From assembly GCA_033980235.1 (NCBI GenBank), contig CM067072.1:23573192-23637191 (forward strand): a stretch of 64,000 nucleotides of DNA. The letters run 5' to 3'. This document shows positions 1 through 12,000 of this stretch, in pieces. This DNA comes from Diadema setosum. Its lineage: Eukaryota; Echinodermata; Echinoidea; Diadematoida; Diadematidae. The notes under the pieces were generated by a model. It was not told the DNA's origin. It saw only the letters and a list, made by a program, of their open reading frames with translations, and made no database searches. The translations under genes were made by a program, and so were the position numbers. The first letter of the stretch is position 1; each line of letters starts with the position of its first letter.

Positions 1-148
1 ATTTTTTTTTATAGTGGCTGTATACAGTAGTTGACTGCTATTGATAGGTGACCATTCAGGAAGGTTTGACTGTATTATCTTTGATGTTATTATACATGAT
101 GATTGTGATGATAATAGGAATGATACATGTACAATCTGTATTGGTTGA

Positions 149-178
149 AGCAGGGAGGTGGCTCTTCCACCTCTCTGG
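149..178. mobile_element. Tiny hAT-like hairpin, about 26 bp, with 8-bp flanking repeat
   Basis: CAGGGAGGTGG and CCACCTCTCT form a short hairpin. It is flanked on both sides by the same octamer GGTTGAAG (143-150 and 177-184). The CAGGG terminus and 8-bp duplication resemble a hAT-type element reduced to its terminal repeats. Two related hairpins lie at 34084-34150. Nothing else is recognised in bases 1-307. Confidence 0.4.
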
Positions 179-307
179 TTGAAGTGATATTTTTTAGTAG
201 AACTTAGAAGTGATGGTTTACCAAATTATACGAATCATTGTCTCTATCAGTTCTTCAATTGGGACTAAAAGTCATCATTCCAGCATCAATATTAGTGCTA
301 TCATTTG

Positions 308-984
308 TGACCCGCTACAACAAAAGGATCCTAAAGTCGGGGGAGAACAATTTTCTGGAAATTGCATGACGTTATTCCCTTACTCTTCTACTTTGATTTC
401 ATGTATAGCACAACCCATAAAAGAACTCGGTTGCTGACATATCGATGATTTTATTAGCGCATGTCAAGTGGTTGAGGAAATCAGAGTTTCGAGAAAAACG
501 CCTTCAAAGTTTTCCTTTCGACGCTATCATGATCAACAGGAGGCGAGACAGTTTTCACCACTTGACAATAGAAGGCATTCTCCTAGCGACCTCCGCGATG
601 TTCATTCAAGCTTAGCGCCAGCGGTCTACGCACGGCCAATCAGTATTCAGGATGCCACGCACTGACCAATTAATGAGATCCCTCCCTCGTTGCTAGGGGC
701 GGAGTCTAGCTGCGGCGCTAAATCCAGATCTTCGGACATGTCTCTGTTACATGTTGTACGTTAAAAGTTGGAAAATCATGGCCTAGAAAAACATTGATTT
801 CTTACCTTTCCTATTATCATTTTGCTTCGAAATTTCGGCAGATGATAGACAGAACATTAGACTACAGAATTATGCCAAAAACAGAAATCTGAATGTTTTG
901 ACCAATTTTGATGATGTGAATTTAAACTCAATTTTCTCTGCTCAGCCGTCAGCGACTTTAGGATCCTCTTGTTGTAGCGGGTCA
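308..984. mobile_element. 677-bp MITE with about 30-bp terminal inverted repeats and 6-bp TSD
   Basis: The ends are inverted copies beginning TGACCCGCTACAACAA and continuing through AGGATCCTAAAGTC. Both outer flanks carry CATTTG (302-307 and 985-990), read here as a 6-bp target-site duplication. No transposase reading frame is present, so this is a non-autonomous DNA transposon. The superfamily is not assigned. It lies upstream of the first recognised ATG4 exon, probably in an intron. Bases 991-1361 hold nothing recognisable except the splice acceptor. Confidence 0.65.
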
Positions 985-1361
985 CATTTGGATTGTTATA
1001 TAAATACATTCTGGTTGGAGTCATGAGACTGAGATATGCCCATCATCATCAGTAAAACACCTCCTGTCTGTTGTGCCACGTATAGTGTCGCAATTTCACA
1101 TACTGTACAGGTTGAATGTCACGCCTAATAGAGATTGTATGGGGTTTACATATAGAGTAGGATATCTTCAAGTACCCATGGCATTGATTTATGATGTCAA
1201 ACATTTTGTTACTTTCAAGAATTGCTTCTGCATGAGAATGGAGTATTATGTCTACTACTGGAGAGACAGAATGTTTCACAACATTGATGGCCCCCTTCTC
1301 CGTCATTTCATTGCAAACTAATCACCCCATCCCCCTTCTTATTGTTTGTTGGTTTCTTCAG

Positions 1362-1580
1362 ATCCTGATCCAGAGCGGCCCATCGGAATGGACACAGTCC
1401 GCTCCATGGTGGTAGAGGAGTTCAAGCAGGACTTCAGTTCACGCCTCTGGATGACCTACCGGAGGGAATTCCCCACGCTGGCCGGGTCCAACTTTACCAG
1501 CGACTGCGGCTGGGGCTGCATGCTGCGCAGTGGACAGATGCTGCTGGCTCACAGCCTCATCTTACACTTCCTTGGCAGAG
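1362..1580 (+). CDS. ATG4: ATG4 exon with catalytic cysteine
   Basis: The acceptor is TTTCTTCAG and the donor is G|GTACGG. The exon begins two bases into a codon and ends one base into the next, and that base joins to AG of the following exon to give Glu. It encodes [14 protein letters not shown] and [15 protein letters not shown]. The cysteine of the GWGC motif is the catalytic nucleophile of the family. The open frame continues past the donor into intron, which marks the GT as the true exon end. Confidence 0.93.
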
Positions 1581-4500
1581 GTACGGTACATGTATACCAA
1601 CAAGGGTGTGCTCCCATACCACACCTCAAGGTGGAGTACATGGTACAGTACTGTAAAACATGATATATTCACGGCATGAAAATTTCATGAATTGGAGCCA
1701 ACAACCTTTCTCGTGGCATGAAATTTTCATGAATTGCCACTGGCAACCAATGCATATTATGTAGGCAAGAACTTTCGCGTGCATTTTAGTTTCATGAATT
1801 TTGCCGCTCGCGAAATTTGCAAAATTAAAATGCACGCAAACATTCCTCGTTTTACAGTATTTATACCGAGGGGCTAGGGTGTGGTGGGCTGGTTCTGCGA
1901 CAGGTTCTTACCTGAAGGCTGTTGCCCAAGACCTCATAGCAAGACCTCATAGCAGGACCTCTTGAAGTGGTACCTCAAAGCAGGACTTCATAGCAAGACC
2001 TGGTAGCAGGACGTCACAGCAAGACCTCCTATCAATACCTCCTAGCAAGACCCCACATAGTAAGGCCTTTTATAGCCGACCATAACAACAAGAAGGAGCC
2101 TTCCTTTGTGGGAGTCCTTCAGGTTTCCAATAATCATCATCACTGAATGGCATTGGATACCATCATACTTTGTATCCACTTACAGTGGAATTCACTGCTC
2201 ATGTCAAGAAATTAAATGTCTTCTGAATTCCATATTTTTAAAAGTGCTAGTTATCTCAAAGGTGCCTTGATTGAAAGGGTCTCGATGTCATGATAATGTA
2301 CAGTGCAACCATGAACTTTGCAGTTCAGTGCATGAAATGTGGATTTGACATTTAGGGAGTCAGTTTAAAGCGTATCACATGTGTGTCTTGGCGATCTTGT
2401 CGAACCTGTATTGAATTATCTACCAATGCAGCCATTTTGTGCTGGGGCAGTTTTAAGACAGGTTTCTAGAGTCAAATTCAAAAGGAGAGAAAAAGAAAAA
2501 AATGAATAAAAAAACCAATCCTACTTGAAGAAACCTCACTAATATACAAATTTAAATTTTTGTGCCATTTTTGGTTTTATACTATATATTTTCAAAAATT
2601 ATTATCAATTTTTTTTTTTTAAAAGAGGGTATGTATACAAGGAAAATAGGGTGAATGTGGGCATAATGTGTAAAGTTGCATTCAAAAAATAATTTTCTAA
2701 CCCATTTTCAAAGTTTTCTCTACACCTTAAAATTGTTAAACAACTCTGAATCACAATGTTTGTTGAGCTTCATCATAGTGCAATTTGGAGAGTCATTATT
2801 TTGGTAAGGAAAGCAAGAGGTGATGTCATTAAGGTCACTCATTTGTAGGTGTATTGTGAGAGTTAGAGGGTTAAGGGAGTGATATCCGCTCCCCACGCGG
2901 CGAAATAGGATATCCGTCATTCCCATTGGAGCGGCGTAAAAGCGGGAGCGGGTGAATCACCGCTGTCGTGTAGCGCTGCCCAGAAGCCAGGAAGCTATCT
3001 GTGTTGTACGTGGGAAGACCGTTTCCTCGATATGGGCATCTCGCCCGCCGACTGTGCTTGGATTTGTCGTGTGGAGCAGTGCATGCTGGGAATGACCTAT
3101 GTGGAAGATTGTTGTAACCCAGTCTTAGCCTGCCTTCGTATTAAGTCAACCACTTTTCCTTTTCATTACTCATTTAACACGCATGGTTCATTGGACTCTA
3201 ACATGATGAGTAAGTTAAAGAGACAGAACAGCACAACCATGAGAAAAATTGAAGAAATGTAAAGTTAGAAAGTTCTCAAATTCTAATTGCCAGTAGTTCT
3301 ACAATGTACTATTAATACCTTTTTTTAAAAATTATTATTATTTTTTAGAGAAGCTTCTTGAGAATGTTTCTTTTGTACACTGTGACTCTTTCCTTCTTTC
3401 CTGACACCACCACCACCACCACCACCACCACCACCACCACCACCAAAAAAAAATACTTTGGTACAACTGTAGTTGTATATTAATGTTGACTGTTATTTCT
3501 TTCAGTGGAGTCTATTATCTGACATGTATGGACTTGTATATAATATCAAAAACCTTCAGTGTAACCACTCATAGTATTTCAACTTTTTATATAACTAATG
3601 TGTTTAAGCCATGAATATACCAGATGCAATCAAGTTCTGAACAAGTTTTGAACACCATGACCTACACTCCTGTGATATTGCAGAGAACATTTCCTGAGAT
3701 TCGATGGCTTCCACTAGCAAATGAGTCATTTCCACATGGAATGTGACTGCTGACGTGAGCATTTAAGAATGAATTACTTATCACAAGATATCCTGTGGTG
3801 TATCCCAGATATCACAACATCTTAATGAATAGGTTCGGACGAAAGCCAACCCAACATGTGATACTGCTGGTTTCTCAGTACATACTATTTGGTGTAGGAA
3901 GGAAGTGTTGGTACTGAGATCTGTGTACAGCCCAGGTGCACCTTGGCGACATGATATGTTAGTCTACTTTGTACCCATGTGGATACCTGTTTTTTCCATC
4001 GCATCAATCGATTCAGTGTTTTTCTCATCAGGTTGGCTTGGAGGGGGAAGATGTTGGGGTTGGTGACTAACACATGGCTTTGTCATAACACTCCAAACCT
4101 GCTGGGTGCGAATACCACTGATTACAGTCATATGAAGTCACTTTATCATTTAGAATACTAATAACAATGACAAGACCATGCACCACCTTAATTTCGATAC
4201 CAGTCACAGCATGTTTGTATATACAGCCACCGAGATAAAGACTTACATATTAAGGAGAGGTAATGAGTATTAAAGGACATTTGCTTGATGGGCTCATGTG
4301 GCAAAAATATCTCAGGTTTTCAGCTCTTATGGGAATTTCCATTTGATTTGCACCCCTTTTCTGAAGAAAGTTACAATGTAGCTGCAGGAATCTGGAAACA
4401 TTAGTTAAAGTGATTGTCTTTCTGTGAAGCTTGATTTTACCCAGGAGTAAAATTCAAATCAAAGAATTTGCTCTGAGGTTTGAGCCTTGAATATTGCAAA

Positions 4501-6013
4501 TGAAATTATATGTTCACACAACACAGAAATCAGATTCATTGATGAGAAACTCCACTCCATGTTGAAGTCGATAGGGCAAAATCAAAAGCTTTCATTAAAC
4601 AGATGCATCACACATGCATCAACTTGTTTCTCCCTCAAATTGACATTTTTTTCTTTCCAGTTTGGCACAAACTTCATGAATGTAACTTGTTCTCTTTAAT
4701 CTTTCTCAAATGTAGGCTATGATGCAAGGAAATTCAGAGTTGCCAATTTTTAATAGCAATGATGAGATGATGATTCCTTCAGCAAATTTCCACAGAACCT
4801 CATTGAAAAAAGGACAGTAATGTAGATAATCTGTGGTGTGAATGATACACTCTTTGTTGTAGCATGTCTGAATGTCTGTACATATTATTACTGGTACTTA
4901 TATTAGTAGATATTCAGAACCCACAGCCTTGTGTAAAATGGCTGTCTCCTAGGTCTAATGATAGAAACTTTGTGGTTTCAGAAAGGAAGGGCTGGAAGAA
5001 CAAGGCTACGGATCAATGATGGTCACATGCATACTCATAGAAATGTGCTGGATAAACAAAATCTAGGTTATCTGGTACCTCTGCTAAAACAGTATTGATC
5101 GGTTGTTTGCTGCAATGGCGATGTTGTTGGCCATTGGGTGTGTACTATATAGACCACACTGAGGTGACATTTCTGTAGCTGATAATGATTTGAGCTTTTG
5201 TACATTTGTTTAGTCAAGGACATTGATTATCAATTGTTTTGTTCCTGAACTATTGATCGGCAATGACATGGAACATGAATGTCTATCAATGGTGTGTGGA
5301 GACAAAGAACAGATTATCAAGATATAAACCCACTGTAGACAGATCGAATGCAACTAGATGCATTGCAGATCCACAGAAAATTGCATTATGGATTGATATT
5401 CCATAAAGTCTGAAACTATCTACACTGTAATTTACTTTAATTCAACTGATTTTAGTTTTTATGTGTGTTTTTTTTTTCAGATACCTTAATATCTAGCAAC
5501 TTTCTGCCACTGGTTTTGTGATGTGGGGTCACAAATGCTTTAAATATGTGATCATAAATGAGTTATTTTGAAGTAGACTTTTTTTAATGAGGCTTTATAG
5601 TAATCCCTGTAAATTTTGCACTCTCTGTGATACACACTGTACCTTTAAGTGACAAAATATTATGAACTCTCTTTTTTGCTTGATACCTTTATTTCTATTT
5701 TCCTCAGAGTGGAACATATATAAGCAGCAGACTCCCGAGACACAGGCCTACCATCGTCAGATCATCCGCTGGTTCGGAGACCAGCCGCTGGACATGAGCC
5801 CCTTCTCCGTCCACCGACTGGTCAGCATCGGTCAGCTGAACGGGAAGAAGGTTGGAGACTGGTACGGCCCGGCCTCGGTGGCCCATATCCTCAAGTGAGT
5901 GACAACCTGTGTCTGGCTTCCTCCGTCCAATATTCCTTTGATAATGTCTCCTCAAAAAAAAAAAATGGTGATAGGGCTTCGTATTGTTGTAGATTTTCTT
6001 TGTGTGTTTGTAT

Positions 6014-6060
<47 letters not shown>

Positions 6061-9000
6061 CATACAGCATATACCGCTCCCCCACCCCCCCCCCCCCCCA
6101 CACACACACACACACAAAGTTGTCATATGACATGATTCATGTGCTAATGTGCAGGGGTGTGGAATATTGACTTTACAAGTCACATGAATACTGTGTCTCC
6201 CTTGTGGTTTATCTGTCTATGTGAATAATGTGATATTGCGTCATCTTTCTCAACCACATGGGCCACATGTTTCATCTGTCGTATGTTTCATATAGTATGC
6301 TAATGTGCATATTGCTACAAAGGTCATTCAGATAAAATTTCCAAGTAGATAGGTATTGACATTCAATGTAAGACATAGTGTATTACAGGGAGTGTACATT
6401 ACCACTGTAAATTGAATGCATACATAAATCTCTTAAAAGGGCGGAGGGATGGAAGAAAGTATTAACTCCATAAGAGAGGCTTCAAATTTTCCCCTGACCA
6501 TATGTGCAATGGTCTGAGAGATCTCAAGGATAAGAAATCATTCTTATTGTGAAGGCAATGATATGAAATAACAAACAAAAAGATACAGTTGTAATAAAAC
6601 CAAACAAATAAACATAGTGACACTGCATGTCAGTTTTTCTGCAGATACCAAGAGAGTTGTCATTTGAATCTCAGCAAGAGTAGAGGATTAAGAAATGGTT
6701 ATAACCTGTCTTGTTCAAGTGTCTAGTTTGTTTGTTTGTGTGTGTGTGTGTGGGGGGGGGGGAGAAATACTACAATCTATTTTGTTGTTGTTTTTTTGTT
6801 TTTGCATGTTTGACCAGGTTTTCTTAAAACTATTCAGTCTGGGCATACAGTAATTGAAGGTACAATGTGTAGGTCATTGATTCCTTCCAATGCATACAGA
6901 CAAAAATGTATTTTTCTTGTATCATATGTACAAATCTTTGATGAATCCCGAGTGTCAACAGACATCATTGCGACATAATGAACCCTGTTATCTGTATGTC
7001 CTCCATTGGTTCAGGTCAACAAGATGAATAACAGCTAAATCCATTTCCTCCCTCTTGATTTTCTATACTTCTCTGTAAGTCTTAGGTTTTACAATATCAT
7101 AATGATTGAACATCATTTTAGGCAAAATTTATATCGCCTTCATAGTGGCAAATCTTGATTTGTCTGTATGTGAATTTGTTTGGGGAAATTTTGGTGACTA
7201 TCCTCAACTTGTGATTGTGAATGCAAAATGCCTTGAGTGATTCCTTTTGACAAATTTCTGTAATCAGTTTGCAGGAAGGCTGTATCTGAAAGCACAAGTA
7301 GCAATCTCCTACGAGAGGACAATTATTACATAATCAGGATCAGTCTCGTTTTCCCTATTAAATCCTGGCTGCATGCACCGGAATCATATTTTCGTCCTAC
7401 CCAGTAATAGTGATCAACCCAGTTTTGCTTTGGCCTCTTTCAGTCCCTTGATTCAGGCTGTCATCTCTACTGAATCAGAAAATACATGTTTGTGTCTGTG
7501 CAGGGGCTGATCTAGCTTTTTGCTGAAGGGGGGGTTTGCTCGAAGAGGGGTTCATGACAAGCAGAAAAGAAGAAGAAGAAGAAGAAAAAAGAGTCTTTAC
7601 ATTTTTGGTGCCACCTCTTGCCCAAAATCAGCTGACAAGCAAAAAAAAAAACCCACCAAAAAACAACCCCCCCCCCCAAAAAAAAAAAAAACAACAACAA
7701 CAACAAAAAAGACACAAAAAAAACACCAAAAAAGCTCAAGGGGGTTTAAACCCCCTATACCCAAAAAAGAAAAAGAAGACAAAACAATAAGGAACATAGA
7801 GGGGTTCAAACCCCTACCCCTCTATTCTTCATGAACTCTTCAGTAAATCTTGTCTCTGTCTCATTCTTCAGAACATGTTGCAGATGTGAACAGAAGAAAA
7901 ACATAGAGGCAGCACTTTTAATTTGCTGAACTTTGTTTGCTTTGCATATTGAATATGGATGTACGATCTGTATATTGCACCTGCTTGAGTCTTAATAAGC
8001 ATGTGTAGTCTTGTGAGAATTTGCTTGCTCAATCTCATGGTCATAATATGATTTTTATGTCGGTATTACAGTCATTTTTTCCACGTCACTAACAGACTAG
8101 AGATCTTCTTTGAGTAATGCATTTATAGTTTTACACATGTAGAATAAACACCAAGAGAAATCCATTAAAATGCTCTTCAACCCACAACATTATGATATGT
8201 TGTAAAGCATCGTGACAATAATCCACCTTTGTACCCTCTGTAGCCCTGTTCGATAGCAATGTTTTATGTGTGTGTTTGTGTGTATGTGGTGTGTAAATAG
8301 ACTGAAAGTTGTAGTGGTGAATAGAGTGTTAAAGACAGTGTTCAATGGCATATTGGAATTCTAAGAATAGGTTTGGCAATGTATTGTATGGATCATTCAT
8401 TAGTCAGCTGGCTTAGCGCAGACTGAGTAACCTTGAAAGCATCGTGCAGTACGGGGTTGAATTACCTATTGTTGTCGGAACACACACGTATAGAATGTAG
8501 GACAAAGATTTTAGCCTCCTTCTCTGGGTCAGAATGATGATTGCCTTATCTGTATAGTGCTTTGAATGGCTTACCAGTGACCTAACACTATGCAGTGACT
8601 AAGTGTATCAGGCCTCCAGGGTTAATCCGTGAGCTGTCTGTTGCAATTGTGACAGATGCACTAGCTCAGTGCTATTGGTTGTGTGAATGGAAAGAGGGGA
8701 GAGGAGGGTGAGGTTGGGGGGGAATCCCACCTTGGGCAATGGCCATTTTGAATACAGCTCAGTCTCTTTCAGGGTTACTCTAGTACATGCAGTAATGTCT
8801 TATTTTCACACCCTCAGTTGAATCAGCATTCAGATCACATCAACACATTTTTATGCCTCCGCCACGAAGTGGTGCCGGAGGCATTATGTTTTCGGGTTGT
8901 CCGTCCGTCCGTACGTACGTCCGTACGTACGTCCGTACGTCCGTACGTCCGTACGTCCGTACGTCCGTACGTCCGTACGTGGGCAATCTCACAATAAGTG

Positions 9001-12000
9001 GGGCTCATAAACGGGACATTCTGGCTGCAAATTAAGTTTTGCTAATTAAATGCCATTTTATTATTTTCATGTAGCGAAATATGTGTTCTGCCATAATCAA
9101 AATGTGAAAAGATAAGTTAGGACCACCTTTTCTTTCTACTGGACCTTGGATCATCATGTTCACAAAAGTGAAGGTATGTAACATGGACAGACATTGGTCC
9201 CCTTCAGCAGTATATCTTATTCATAATTTGAAAGAAGCTGTAATTAATATTTTCAGGTACCATGCACAATGAAAGCAAAGTTGAATATTTCCGGGGTATG
9301 TACATTATTTTATGAAATATTGTGAAATGTTAACATTGATTAGTCATAACATTATTTACATGTTTAGTTCAAATTCTCTATTAATCCAATCTGGAAAGCA
9401 AGGGCCTTTCAAAACAACTTTTGTTACTTTTTATACTGTGTATGAATTACTTAAAGTAAATGCTCTTCATAGAAATACAATTGTTTAAAGTTACAACACA
9501 ATGTTAACCATGTGGTCAGGGAGCTTGTGTCATTGAAGGTACAAACATGGACAGACGTCTGTCCATGTTCGTACCTTCACTTGTGTAATGGTTCAAAATT
9601 TCTAACAAGAGACATCTGTATGCTCTGATCTGCTAATGGAAAAAAATTATTACATGAAATGAAATTATTTTGACCATGTAAAATTACATCACCTGAAGGA
9701 TAATAATCATGAGGGGAATCTGATCTTGAAGGTACGAACATGGACAGACGTCTGTCCATGTTCATACCTTCGTCTGTCCATGTTCGTACCTTCACATGTG
9801 GAATCATCCAAAATTTCTTATTAAAACCATCTGAGCTCTCTAATCTGCTAATAAAAATAGTGTATGACATGAAATAAAAGTATCCAGATCATGTTTAATT
9901 CTATTACTAGAAAGATGTCACTATCATCTGTCAAGGAAGGTACGAACATGGACAGACACATGCGTTTACTGTACAGGTTGTCTGTCCACACACGAAAAAA
10001 TTAATTCACACATATTTTTGAATGATCCACAAAGGAAAGTGATTTCAGACATTGTTAGTATATGATGTCTTTCTGAGGCCATAAACCTTGATGACTCATC
10101 TTTCTGTATTTTTTATTAAATTTTATATTCAATGAAGGTACAAACACTGGTGAAGGTATGTAACAAAGTGGACAGACAAGTTTTTGGCTACTGTCAAGTC
10201 ACGGCAGAAACTTGTGGGACTTCCCTAGGGAGTGGAAGTATACTGATTATGTAGATGCTGGCCTGGCATGTCTTATGAATCCAAGCAACTGCACTGATAT
10301 GGCTTATTTTTCAAAAAATGGGTCTCTTTAAAATCTGTTACATACCTTCAAAAAGTGGACAGACAAAGCAACACTTAAGTTTGATTGCCAATTGCATTAA
10401 ATTTGCTTTCAAGCTAAGCTAGTTTTGGTTAAAACATTTCAACTTATCCCGTAATGAAACTACTTAATCACCAAAACTCTCTTTCTGCCCACTGGGAACA
10501 AAAGAAATTAACAGGTGAAGGTATGTAACGGGATGGACAGACATGCCTACAATCATACAGGCTATAACTGAAATCCATTTTCATTTAATAAATGAAGTAA
10601 ATCTGAAAGGTAGAGACATTTCTTATTTCAAATCTGATGTAGATTGTACAATGGAACTGTTCTGGATTCAGTTTCATTGCTAATTTTTTTTAGATTACTG
10701 TTTAGATTTCTGATACTTAAAATGTCCCGTTTTCTATGCCTGTTTTACTGTCTAAATTGACGTTTAATGTGATATAACAAAAAATCCGCCCATTGAATGA
10801 ACTCAATGTTATCTATACTATCTCTCACACTTATTCTTTTCAAGAAAATATATAAACATAAGGAGGCAAATCTGAATTACTTTTATCATCAAAGCTCAAA
10901 TATCAAAAGTGGAAAAGGGAATAGTTATTGTGGGATTGCCCATGTCCGTACGTCCGTCCGCTTTCGTTTACGCGATAACTTGAGTAATATTTACTGGAAT
11001 TTTACCAAACTTGGTCCAAGTATGAAGTATGATGGGGCAACGATCTGATAAGATTTTGGGTGAAATCGGCTAAAGGTCAAAGGTCAAAGGTCAAGGTCAA
11101 ATCGTGAAATTGTATCCGTTTACGCGATAACTCAAGACTGTATGGAGCAAATTTCACCAAACTTTGTTGGAGGATGATGTATGATGGGGCAATTACTTGA
11201 TTAGTTTTTCAGTGAAATCGGACAGAGGTCAAAGGTCAAAGATCAAGGTCAAATCCTAAAATTTATCTGTTTATGTGATAACTCAAAACTGGATGAAGCA
11301 GCTTTCACCAAACTTGGTCCAAGGATGATGTATGATGGGACAATTAGTTGAGTAGATTCTAGTGACATTGACAAGAGGTCAAAGGTCAAAAGGTCAAGGT
11401 CAAATGCTAAAAATGTTGCTATTTCCCCCATATCTATGCAATGCCCGCAGTTATTTTCTTGAAACTTAGTGTAGACATGTACTACTGCGTAAGGATTCTC
11501 CAGAGAGAGTTTCATGTCATAAGGTCAAAGGTCAAAAGGTCAAAGGTTAGGTGAAAATGTTGCAATATCACTTTTCTCGCAAATGGTTCAATGTATCTTC
11601 ATGGAACATGGTACATATGCATGTACTGACTGGCAGGGATTATCTAGGGAATTTAGGGGTCATGGGTCAATAGTCAGGGGGTTCAAAGGTCAAGGTCAAC
11701 TCCTCAAAATGTTACTACTGTATTTCCCTCATACATGTATACTAGTATATGCAATGATTGCATTATTAGTTTTAAAAGTGTTTAATATATGTACATGTAT
11801 TACTTGATGGAGATTCTCTTGGAAATTTCCAGCCAGAAGGTCAAAGGTCAAAGGTTAAGGGTCAAAGGTCAGGTTTAAATGAAAAAAAAATATTTTGTAC
11901 TGTAATTACACTCTTTCTTCATACCTTGAAAATTATACTCAATGCATAAACTTATAATAAGGTCGGTCAGAAGTCAAGTAAAATTTTTCAATTCCCCAAA

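Noticed and set aside
468..665. N-terminal ATG4 exon upstream of 1362
   Set aside because: The frame lies inside the 677-bp MITE and has no similarity to ATG4 N-termini.
5704..6183. Minus-strand 159-codon frame and overlapping frames here
   Set aside because: They are translations of the TG/CA and C-run microsatellites plus the opposite strand of an ATG4 exon.
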